NCBI GenBank assembly: GCA_001825115.1
Contig: MHUY01000036.1
Location: 1 to 20,570 of the forward strand
DNA: 20,570 nucleotides
Direction of reading: 5' to 3'
DNA from: Candidatus Yonathbacteria bacterium RIFOXYC2_FULL_47_9
GTDB taxonomy: Bacteria > Patescibacteriota > Minisyncoccia > Phycocordibacterales > UBA1550
Of the stretch, positions 1-7,703 are shown one piece after another; position 1 is the first letter of the stretch, and every line of letters begins with the position of its first letter. The position numbers and the translations under genes are program-made. The notes below the pieces were generated by a model. It searched no databases, was not told where the DNA came from, and saw nothing but the letters and a program-made list of their open reading frames with translations.

Positions 1-3000
1 AACGTCACTACCAACAACCAAGCATCTGCCCTCACCACCATGACCGCGAGCTACTGGAAGAAGGACCTCATCCTCCGCACCTTGGATGGTAACCTTCACT
101 ACATCTACGGTCAGACACAACACGCAACCGAGCAAGATGCTAAAGACGCCGCACTCCCTTCAATCCCTACCGCCATCACGAACGGAGGAAGCGCCTACCT
201 TGCAACTGCCGTCGTACAGAACGGTGACACCACACTTGCTGACCGCCTCTACGACATCCGTCCAAACCTTGCGCGTGTCTTTGGCTTTAGTACCTCAGGT
301 ACCACCGGCTCCATCGCTACCCACAGTGCCCTTTCAGGACTCGGTGCTGATGATCATACCCAGTATCTCCTCACCAGTGGTGCACGTGCCATGGCAGGGA
401 ACCTCAATTTGGGAACCAATGCCATTACGGGACTCACCACTCTTACTGCAACAGGACTCCTTCAGACCACCGCTACCACCGAGCAGATGCGTCTGCGCTA
501 TGATGCTTCTAACTACACGAGCTTTACCGTTGGGTCTACAGGGGCGCTCACGATTGGTACCACCGGGACGGGGACGACGACGATCACCAATGGGGTGAAT
601 GTGGGGACGGGAAATGGGTATTATATTGGGGGGGCCTCAGTTATTTCGACTAACGGAAAGACTTTTGGTGTCGGGAATGTCAATACCGGTACTGGTGCTG
701 TATTAGGAAGTTCAAATACGGGCTCTAGTAATTTTGCGAATGCTGTAGGTATGTCGAATACAGCGAGCGGATTTTTTTCAAATGCTTTTGGCTACGGAAA
801 CACAGCGAGCGCATTTGATTCCAGCGCCTTTGGTTTTGGTAGTCAAGCGACCTCGTCGGATGCTGTTGCATTTGGGTTCAATACTTCTGCGGGAGGTGCG
901 GATAGTGTTGCTATGGGAAACACTGTTGCTGCATATGCAAATGGTTCTATCGCTATCGGTAAGAATATCACCAACACCACCGCAAGCTCTCTCATGATAG
1001 GCCCCTCCGATGCGGCAAAGATGACCATTCTTTCGAGTGGCAATGTGGGGATTGGGACGACGAGTCCGTATGCGAAACTTTCCGTCGTTGGTGAAGTTGT
1101 CGCTTCATATTTTACGGCGACTTCAACCACGGCGACAAGTACGTTTGCAAATCATATTAGTGTTGCAGCAGGAAAGTCATACCGCATAGGAGGAATCCCT
1201 GTTCTCGCATACGATTCGTCAACGGGGATGTTTAATGTGGGAGCCAATACCAATACCAGCAGTGGTGTGACAGCGGGAACTGACAATACTTCCTCTAATA
1301 TTTTTTCGAGTGCATTTGGATCTAGTAATACCGCAAGCGGATCTTTTAGTAATGCATTTGGGTATGCAAATCAGGCAACCTCCTCAAATGATGTTGCCTT
1401 TGGGTACGGCAATAATGCTGGTGGTGGAGATTCTGGCGCATTTGGGCATTACAATAATGTGTATGCATCACAATCTGTTGCTATCGGTTATGGTATTACC
1501 AACACGACCGCAAGCTCTCTCATGATCGGCCCTTCGGATGCCGCAAAACTCACCATTCTTTCGAGCGGTAATGTGGGTATTGGCACCACGAGTCCGTATG
1601 CGAAACTTTCGGTGGTCGGACAGGTTGTTGCGGATTATTTCACCGCAACATCAACCACCGCAACATCTACTTTTACCGCAGGAGTGAATGTGGGGAGTGG
1701 AAACGGGTATTTTGTAAACGGAGCGTCTGCTGTCAAGGGTGCCCTGGGGACAGCAACGACATTTGGTTTTTCGAATACGGTAGGTGTGACGGGGATAGCG
1801 TTTGGAAATTCGAATACTTCATCAGCGCTTGGGAGTGCAGCATTTGGACTCAGTAATACGGCAAGCAGTATTTTTGCGGTTGCTTTTGGAAACTCAAATG
1901 GTGCAAGTGGAACCAACTCTGTGGCGATGGGATATAGCAATATTGCAAGTGCTGCGAATTCAATTGCTATTGGTAAATCTGTCAATAATTCAATTGCAGA
2001 CTCCCTCCAAATCGGCGCCTCCAACACCGCAAAACTCACCATCCGCTCATCAGGGAACATGGGTATCGGTACCACCTCTCCATACACAGCCCTCTCCGTC
2101 GTTGGCGAAGTCGTCGCTACCAACTTCACCGCCACCACCACGACCGCTACCAGCACCATCTTGGGCAAGCTCGCTGTAGGATACAGCCAAGCAAGCGCCA
2201 GTGTAAACGGCACCTACTTCACCGGTGGTCTCACCTCATGGATGAACAATGTCGGTGTAGACGATGTAGAGATCGGCCTTGGCCGTGCCGACAACACCAC
2301 CGCTACTGCAGGCTCTATGATATTTGGCGGTCGCTCTCGTGGTACTCTCGCGGCTCCAACCGCTGTCACCAGTGGCGACACCCTCCTTACCCTCCAAGCA
2401 GTTGGTCACGATGGTACCGACTTTGCAAAGTCCTCTGCTATCAGTTTTGAAGTAGATGGTACTCCTGGTGCTAATGACATGCCCGGCAGAATCGTCTTTA
2501 GTACCTCTGCAGATGGTGCACAAGCTCCTATAGAGAGAATGAGAATCAAGAGTACAGGAAATGTAGGTATCGGTACCACCAGCCCTACAGCACTACTTCA
2601 TGTGTATTCAAATCAAAACGCAACAGCAAATTCATTCACCCTTGAAAACGCTAACAGCGGCGCCTTTGCAACAACATTGGTGAATTTAAATAACAATTTA
2701 GGAGCCATTGGCTCTCTTAGTACTTATGGCTCTTTCAACTTAGTGTACCCTCAATTTGTCTCAAGGTTTGTTGTCGGTTCTGATCCAGATAATGCGGGCG
2801 GTATAGACATTGTTTCGCAAAAAACCACTGGCGACATTCGCCTTTATACTGGAGGCACCGCCACTACAAAAGAGCGTGTTCGTATTCTTTCCAACGGCAA
2901 TGTAGGTATCGGTACCACTTCTCCTTACGCGAAACTCTCTGTTGTTGGTGAAATTGTTGCTTCATATATTACGGCAACAAGTACGACCGCGACGAGTACA

Positions 3001-4737
3001 TTCGCCAACCATGTTTCGATAGCAAGCGGGAAGGAGTACCGTATCGACGGTGCACCTGTTTTGTCAACAAATGGTACTGGAGGGATTGTCGGGTTTGGAA
3101 ATTCCTACAGCTCTTCGGGGGTCGCGATGGGTAAAGGCAACGCTGCAACAAACGCTATCTCCGTTGCGGTAGGTTATTCTAATACAGCAAGTGGAGCATT
3201 TTCTTCTGCGGTTGGTGGATTGAACACAGCAAGTGATACTGCCGCTTCGGCGATAGGTTATGGAAATAGCGCAACAAGCTCGTCTGCTGTTGCCATAGGC
3301 TATGGCAATAACTCTGGTGGTGCTTCGTCGGTAGCGATGGGGAAGAGTAATAGTGCATATGCAGCAACCTCCATCGCTATTGGTTCAAATGTCGTCAACA
3401 CCATTGCAAGTTCCCTCATGATCGGGCCCTCCAACACCGCTAAACTCACCATTCTTTCCTCGGGGAATACCGGTATTGGTACCACTACTCCATTTAGTAC
3501 GCTCACCGTCGGGGCAGGTAATATCGGGGCGTTCAACGGAGCGCTCTGTGCAGACAACGGGGGGCTCTCCAAGTGTTACGGTACGCTCACCGCTGGTGTT
3601 GTCTATGGAGATTCTTCCTCATTTGTTGCGTCGGATATTGCAGAAAATTACCCCGTTGCAGATACTACTCTTGAGGCTGGAGATATCGTTATGGTTGCAT
3701 CTACCCTTACCTCCGAGGAGCAAACCAAGCGTGATAACGACAAAGAAAAGCTCACCACGCTCTATCAAGGTGAGACCCCCTCTTCTATAAAAGAGACCAT
3801 TGGTACTTCTGTTGAAAAAGCAACCATCGAAGGCGGCTACAAGGTCATTGGTGTCATTTCGACTGCTCCCGGTGTCCTCCTTGGTGATACAACAGGTCTC
3901 GCCCTCGATACTGCTTTTAAGCCTGTAGCGCTCTCGGGTCGTGTACCGCTCAAGGTCAACAATGAAGGGGGGGGCATTAAGGCAGGTGATCCTATTGCCC
4001 TCTCTACTACTCCTGGAGTAGGTACTAAAGCAACGACCACTTCTCGTGCCTTTGTCGGTACTGCCCTCGAAGATTTCTCAGGGGCCGAAGGTAAAATTCT
4101 GGTTTTTATGAATCTTTCCTCGGCGCGCCTTGATACCAAGATCGCTCAAGGCACTATCGGTAAAGGGCAGTCATCCTTCTGGGACATCGACGATTCAACA
4201 GGGCGTTTAAAGTACATTGCTGCGCTCGATCTCAACGACTTCGATATCGTCAATGTCAAAGCCATCAACGCAATAGGAAGTAAGTGGAGTATTGATGCGT
4301 TTGGCAGAATGGTCGTGGAGGAAATCAAGACCAACAAACTCTGCGTGGGGGAGACCTGTGTGGATGAAAGTATGCTCAAGAAAATTCTTGAAAAAGTGGG
4401 GATTGGAGCATCAGCTACTGGTCCTGTTGTGGTCACCCCCGAGCCAACACCTGTGCAAGAACCTCTCGTTGAAGCAGCTCCAGAACCGGTCGTCGACGAA
4501 TCAGAACCAACGTCAACACCAGAAGAATCAGCTGATTCGCCTGCGGTAACACCAGAGCCTACACCAATCGTTGAGGAAGAAGAACCTGTTTCAGCACCAG
4601 AGCCGACTCCTGTTATCGTAGAGGAGCCTGCGCCAACATTGGAACCTGTCTCCGCACCAGAACCAGCTCCGGTAGCAACACCTGAACCAGAACCAGTCGT
4701 CGTACCTGAGGCCGTTGTTGTTGCCGAAAATATCTAG
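1..4737 (+). CDS. Giant modular adhesin-like surface protein (5' end outside window)
   Basis: The frame is open from base 1 to the TAG at 4735-4737; the first ATG is at 40, but no stop precedes it, so the true start is probably upstream and the gene is partial. The visible 1,578 codons begin with a phage-tail-fibre-like segment (HSALSGLGADDHTQYLL at about 331-381). Then come at least four head-type modules rich in SNTASG/SNAFG/SVAMG/SIAIG motifs, like the Hep/Hag repeats of trimeric autotransporters (about 655-1010, 1225-1540, 1735-2030, 3070-3440). They are separated by GNxGIGTTSP linkers (near 1040, 1565, 2055, 2560, 2900, 3465). A globular region (SDIAENYPV, about 3630-4110) and a CVGETC pair follow, then a Pro/Glu-rich tail (about 4430-4734). 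No C-terminal membrane anchor or beta-barrel is seen, so export and anchoring are unknown. Role inferred: extracellular fibre for attachment. Confidence 0.85.
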   Translation, partial: NVTTNNQASALTTMTASYWKKDLILRTLDGNLHYIYGQTQHATEQDAKDAALPSIPTAITNGGSAYLATAVVQNGDTTLADRLYDIRPNLARVFGFSTSGTTGSIATHSALSGLGADDHTQYLLTSGARAMAGNLNLGTNAITGLTTLTATGLLQTTATTEQMRLRYDASNYTSFTVGSTGALTIGTTGTGTTTITNGVNVGTGNGYYIGGASVISTNGKTFGVGNVNTGTGAVLGSSNTGSSNFANAVGMSNTASGFFSNAFGYGNTASAFDSSAFGFGSQATSSDAVAFGFNTSAGGADSVAMGNTVAAYANGSIAIGKNITNTTASSLMIGPSDAAKMTILSSGNVGIGTTSPYAKLSVVGEVVASYFTATSTTATSTFANHISVAAGKSYRIGGIPVLAYDSSTGMFNVGANTNTSSGVTAGTDNTSSNIFSSAFGSSNTASGSFSNAFGYANQATSSNDVAFGYGNNAGGGDSGAFGHYNNVYASQSVAIGYGITNTTASSLMIGPSDAAKLTILSSGNVGIGTTSPYAKLSVVGQVVADYFTATSTTATSTFTAGVNVGSGNGYFVNGASAVKGALGTATTFGFSNTVGVTGIAFGNSNTSSALGSAAFGLSNTASSIFAVAFGNSNGASGTNSVAMGYSNIASAANSIAIGKSVNNSIADSLQIGASNTAKLTIRSSGNMGIGTTSPYTALSVVGEVVATNFTATTTTATSTILGKLAVGYSQASASVNGTYFTGGLTSWMNNVGVDDVEIGLGRADNTTATAGSMIFGGRSRGTLAAPTAVTSGDTLLTLQAVGHDGTDFAKSSAISFEVDGTPGANDMPGRIVFSTSADGAQAPIERMRIKSTGNVGIGTTSPTALLHVYSNQNATANSFTLENANSGAFATTLVNLNNNLGAIGSLSTYGSFNLVYPQFVSRFVVGSDPDNAGGIDIVSQKTTGDIRLYTGGTATTKERVRILSNGNVGIGTTSPYAKLSVVGEIVASYITATSTTATSTFANHVSIASGKEYRIDGAPVLSTNGTGGIVGFGNSYSSSGVAMGKGNAATNAISVAVGYSNTASGAFSSAVGGLNTASDTAASAIGYGNSATSSSAVAIGYGNNSGGASSVAMGKSNSAYAATSIAIGSNVVNTIASSLMIGPSNTAKLTILSSGNTGIGTTTPFSTLTVGAGNIGAFNGALCADNGGLSKCYGTLTAGVVYGDSSSFVASDIAENYPVADTTLEAGDIVMVASTLTSEEQTKRDNDKEKLTTLYQGETPSSIKETIGTSVEKATIEGGYKVIGVISTAPGVLLGDTTGLALDTAFKPVALSGRVPLKVNNEGGGIKAGDPIALSTTPGVGTKATTTSRAFVGTALEDFSGAEGKILVFMNLSSARLDTKIAQGTIGKGQSSFWDIDDSTGRLKYIAALDLNDFDIVNVKAINAIGSKWSIDAFGRMVVEEIKTNKLCVGETCVDESMLKKILEKVGIGASATGPVVVTPEPTPVQEPLVEAAPEPVVDESEPTSTPEESADSPAVTPEPTPIVEEEEPVSAPEPTPVIVEEPAPTLEPVSAPEPAPVATPEPEPVVVPEAVVVAENI

Positions 4738-4750
4738 GCTTAATTATAAC

Positions 4751-4784
4751 CGTAAAATTTTGTGATTTGTTCACCAAATTTTAT
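4751..4784 (+). terminator. Possible weak terminator after the adhesin gene
   Basis: An imperfect inverted repeat pairs AAAATTT plus GTGA with TCAC plus AAATTTT, with one mismatch. It sits just after the adhesin stop and before the next promoter. The downstream T run is poor, so this is tentative. Confidence 0.3.
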
Positions 4785-4807
4785 GAACCAGATGTGTGGT
4801 ATCTAAG

Positions 4808-4836
4808 TTGCGCGCTGGCCTCTGAGAAGGTATACT
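4808..4836 (+). promoter_or_regulatory. Promoter for the Wzy_C/TPR gene
   Basis: TTGCGC (4808-4813), a 17-nt spacer and TATACT (4831-4836) fit a housekeeping sigma promoter. Transcription would start near 4843, giving a leader of about 38 nt before the ATG at 4881. No clear Shine-Dalgarno sequence precedes that ATG. Confidence 0.55.
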
Positions 4837-4880
4837 TTAACGAGCAATTACAATTTAGCAGTTAATAATTAAACAGTTTT

Positions 4881-7259
4881 ATGGAAAAAGGACACGAGCA
4901 ATCAATCACTCCCGAAAATACAAAAAAAAGCCGCGGTTCCGACTGGACTTCTTTTGCAGCTCTCTTTCTTGGGGTAGCACTTCTTCCGGTGTTCTTTTTA
5001 CCGGTATTCAATCTCCCTATCGATGTGACTAAAAGTGCGTTTCTTTTTACGCTAGTCATTGTCTCATTCCTCTTGTGGCTTGTTGCGCGAATGAAGAGTG
5101 GAAGATTTGTGTTCCCTAGGAGTATGTTACTAGGGGCAGTAATGACCATCCCTTTCGCGTTCCTGATAGCAGCATTTTTTTCCGAAGTGCCAATGGTTTC
5201 TCTTTTGGGGATTGAGTACGAAATAGGAACATTCTTCTCGGTTCTTGTTCTTGCCCTTGCAACACTTCTTGCGTCGATCTTTTTCCAAACAAAGGAGCGT
5301 ACTTTTTCTTTGTACGGCTGGTTCGTCGGAGCGTCCTTTGTGGTGTTTTTGTTTATAGTAGGGGGACTTCTGGTTTCTAGTGGTGTTTTACCCTCATTCC
5401 TCTCTCCTTACCTTTCACCAAATATCGTAGGGAAGTGGAACGACCTTGCTGCCTTTTTCGGGTTCACCGGCCTCATCTCGCTTGTTTCCCTGGAGCTCAT
5501 GGTTCTTTCTAAAAAGCTAAAAATAGCGGCGACGGCCTCCCTTGTTCTTTCGCTTGTTGTTCTCACGCTGGTTAACTTCCAGCTTCTCTGGATTATTATG
5601 GGCGTCTTTTCGCTCGTTATGTTTGTATACGCAATATCATTTGGGCAGAAAGATTCTGGGGAAGAGGTTAACGAGAGAAAGATTCCCTTGTTCTCGTTTA
5701 GTGTACTTTTGCTTTCAGTACTCTTTGTGTTGGCAAGTGGTCCGATCAATGACCTTGTGCGTAATACGCTTCGCCTGAATATTCCACAGGAAGTAGTACG
5801 CCCAAGCTGGTACGCAACCACCATGGTTACCAAAGATACGCTGCTTAAGGATCCTGTTTTCGGTGTTGGTCCCAATAGGTTTTTGAATGCGTGGGCTACT
5901 TATAAGCCATCGGAGATTAATACAACGAGCGCATGGAGTGTTGATTTTAACAATGGAATCGGTGTAATCCCTTCTTTTGCCGCTACGCTCGGCATCCTTG
6001 GTATTATCGTCTGGATTGTGTTCCTCAGCCTCTTCTTGTATACAGGGTTCAAGGCGATATTTAAGGTGGATATCGACAAAACAGCACACTACCTTCTCGC
6101 TTCTTCGTTCCTTGGTGCGGCATACTTGTGGGTAATCGCGATTTTTTATGTCCCTAACATAACTCTCTTTGCTCTTGCTTTTGTGATGACCGGAGTGTTT
6201 ATCGCAACACTTACTTCCGGGGGTATCGTTAAGAATTACGACTTCTCGTTTCTCGACGACCCGCGTGTTGGTTTTGTGTCGGTGTTGGTGCTTATTCTCT
6301 TTATTATTTCGTCGATTGTTGGTGGATATGTAGTTGCCGAAAAGTTCCTCTCTCTCGTGTCGTATCAAAAGGGTGTGATGCTTGCTGGGCGTGGTGATGT
6401 GGCGGGTGCGCGTACTGCGCTTGAGAATGCAAAAAATCTTCGCGAAAGCGATCTTTATTATCGCGCACTTTCCGAAATAAACATCAATAGTCTTGGGGTC
6501 ATCCTAAATCAAAAAGGTATCTCACAAGAAACCGTTAAAGCGCAATTCCAGCTGGCTTCAAGAGAGGCAATCGATAACGCAATCAAGGCGACACAGTTCG
6601 ATCAGACTAATTATGTAAACTGGGTCTCTCTTGCACACGCATATGAAACATTGATTCCTTTTGGGACTGCAGCGGAGTTTTATGAAAGCGCAAAAAAGAG
6701 CTTCGAGGAAGCAATAGCACGAAACCACAACAGCCCCGCCCTCTATCTTGAGTTGGCGCGCCTTGAGTTAGTGAACAAGAATGTTCCTGAAGCAAAGAAA
6801 TATATTGCCAGCGCCCTTACTATGAAGAATGATTATGTGGATGCAATATTTCTCCTCGCACAGATACAGGCCGACGAGGGTGACTTGAAGAACGCCATCC
6901 TTTCGACCGAGACAGCATCACTTGTTTCTCCTAATAATATCGGTGTGTTCTTTCAGCTTGGATTCCTTCGTTATAAAAACGGTGACTATGCAGGAGCGGT
7001 CTCGGCACTCGAGCGTGCGGTAGAGCTCAACCCGAGCTACTCAAATGCAAAATATTTCCTCGGTCTCTCGTACAGTAAAGTCGGAATGTTGACTGAGGCG
7101 ATTCGCCAGTTTGAAGATATCAAAGTTATGAATCCAGATAATAGCGAAGTGCAAACTATCCTTAATAACCTGAAAGCAGGTGGCAGTGCCTTTACGGGCA
7201 CGACCGTGAAAGCTCCTGAAGATAGGGATACTCCACCAATAAAGGAAAAGAAAAGATAG
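4881..7259 (+). CDS. O-antigen ligase-like (Wzy_C) membrane protein with C-terminal TPR repeats
   Basis: The 792-residue protein has about 13 hydrophobic segments between residues 22 and 490. The largest soluble loop, between the ninth and tenth, carries the GVGPNRF...W...YKP motif (about 325-345) and a following WSVDFNNG segment, the pattern seen in Wzy/WaaL-type polymerases and ligases. After the last membrane segment, residues about 500-770 form helical repeats. At least four are recognisable TPRs (LYLELARLEL, AIFLLAQIQAD, VFFQLGFLRYKNGDYAGAV, AKYFLGLSY), ending in a short charged tail. Known for the family: transfer or polymerisation of lipid-linked glycans at the outer face of the membrane. 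Inference: this protein glycosylates or builds surface polymer, and the TPR part recruits a partner. The substrate cannot be told. It lies between an adhesin gene and a small acidic gene on the same strand. Confidence 0.75.
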   Translation: MEKGHEQSITPENTKKSRGSDWTSFAALFLGVALLPVFFLPVFNLPIDVTKSAFLFTLVIVSFLLWLVARMKSGRFVFPRSMLLGAVMTIPFAFLIAAFFSEVPMVSLLGIEYEIGTFFSVLVLALATLLASIFFQTKERTFSLYGWFVGASFVVFLFIVGGLLVSSGVLPSFLSPYLSPNIVGKWNDLAAFFGFTGLISLVSLELMVLSKKLKIAATASLVLSLVVLTLVNFQLLWIIMGVFSLVMFVYAISFGQKDSGEEVNERKIPLFSFSVLLLSVLFVLASGPINDLVRNTLRLNIPQEVVRPSWYATTMVTKDTLLKDPVFGVGPNRFLNAWATYKPSEINTTSAWSVDFNNGIGVIPSFAATLGILGIIVWIVFLSLFLYTGFKAIFKVDIDKTAHYLLASSFLGAAYLWVIAIFYVPNITLFALAFVMTGVFIATLTSGGIVKNYDFSFLDDPRVGFVSVLVLILFIISSIVGGYVVAEKFLSLVSYQKGVMLAGRGDVAGARTALENAKNLRESDLYYRALSEININSLGVILNQKGISQETVKAQFQLASREAIDNAIKATQFDQTNYVNWVSLAHAYETLIPFGTAAEFYESAKKSFEEAIARNHNSPALYLELARLELVNKNVPEAKKYIASALTMKNDYVDAIFLLAQIQADEGDLKNAILSTETASLVSPNNIGVFFQLGFLRYKNGDYAGAVSALERAVELNPSYSNAKYFLGLSYSKVGMLTEAIRQFEDIKVMNPDNSEVQTILNNLKAGGSAFTGTTVKAPEDRDTPPIKEKKR

Positions 7260-7295
7260 TTGTTGTAAATTAATAGAAAGTTAAAATATACCATT

Positions 7296-7583
7296 ATGTC
7301 ATTTGAAGCATTCACACCGGGGCAAGACGACGCAGCTAGAAAAATACTCGAAGGCTCAACTCTCGAAGGCGTCGGTTTTGGGGATGAAGGAATCGAGAAA
7401 TCAGAAACTGGACACGAGGCGCGACGTGGCAGCACAGAGTCAAACCCATTCTCGAAACAAGGTTCAGGATCTTACGAAGAAGACGAACAGGGGAGAAAAA
7501 TCATTGGAGAAGAAGAAGCAAACAAAGCTAAAAAATGGCTTGAAGAAAAAGGTTCAAATACCGAAGGGTGGAAACTGGAATAG
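7296..7583 (+). CDS. Small acidic hydrophilic protein, unknown function
   Basis: 95 residues, no membrane segment, very rich in Glu, Gly and Lys (for example GEEEANKAKKWLEEKG near the C-terminus), probably largely disordered. It starts 36 nt after the Wzy_C/TPR stop and ends just before a strong terminator, so it is likely the last gene of that unit. A TAAAAT hexamer (7282-7287) lies 8 nt before the ATG and could instead drive it as a near-leaderless mRNA. No Shine-Dalgarno is present. I do not recognise the family. A fully overlapping +1-frame ORF (7303-7590) exists but is Lys-rich, as expected from purine-rich DNA, and is less plausible. Confidence 0.55.
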   Translation: MSFEAFTPGQDDAARKILEGSTLEGVGFGDEGIEKSETGHEARRGSTESNPFSKQGSGSYEEDEQGRKIIGEEEANKAKKWLEEKGSNTEGWKLE

Positions 7584-7600
7584 TAAATAGTATTCAGCAC

Positions 7601-7628
7601 AAAAAAGCCCCATTTATGGGGCTTTTTT
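7601..7628 (+). terminator. Strong intrinsic terminator
   Basis: A perfect 11-bp stem (AAAAAAGCCCC with GGGGCTTTTTT) closes a 6-nt loop and ends in six T. The flanking A run would also make it work on the minus strand, but there is no minus-strand gene here. It separates the surface-protein unit from gyrA. Confidence 0.92.
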
Positions 7629-7685
7629 GTATCACGGCGTAGTTCAGAGAGAGGAGAAAACTCGTTTTCTTTCTTAGTTATTTTG

Positions 7686-7694
7686 TGCTATAAT
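7686..7694 (+). promoter_or_regulatory. Extended -10 promoter of gyrA
   Basis: TGCTATAAT is a perfect extended -10 element (TG at 7686-7687, TATAAT at 7689-7694). No good -35 is seen at the expected spacing. Predicted start of transcription is about 7700-7702, only 2-4 nt before the ATG at 7704, so the message should be nearly leaderless. This also argues against the in-frame TTG at 7683, which lies inside the promoter. Confidence 0.75.
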
Positions 7695-7703
7695 AGGAAG
7701 ATT

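Noticed and set aside
1..4737. CRISPR array or tandem DNA repeat in the adhesin gene
   Set aside because: The periodicity is at protein level in an open frame; DNA copies diverge by synonymous changes and spacing is irregular.
5715..6368. Long minus-strand ORF (217 codons) inside the Wzy_C/TPR gene
   Set aside because: Highly charged, low-quality composition with no start context; it is antisense to well-formed membrane helices and the Wzy_C motif.
7303..7590. A second 95-codon ORF in the +1 frame over the small acidic gene
   Set aside because: Its Lys/Arg-rich sequence is what purine-rich GAA-type codons give when shifted by one base; the acidic frame starts first and is more protein-like. 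Dual coding is possible but not supported.
7683..7703. TTG start that would lengthen GyrA by seven residues
   Set aside because: It lies inside the extended -10 promoter (TGCTATAAT) and the extension MCYNRKI has no family counterpart.
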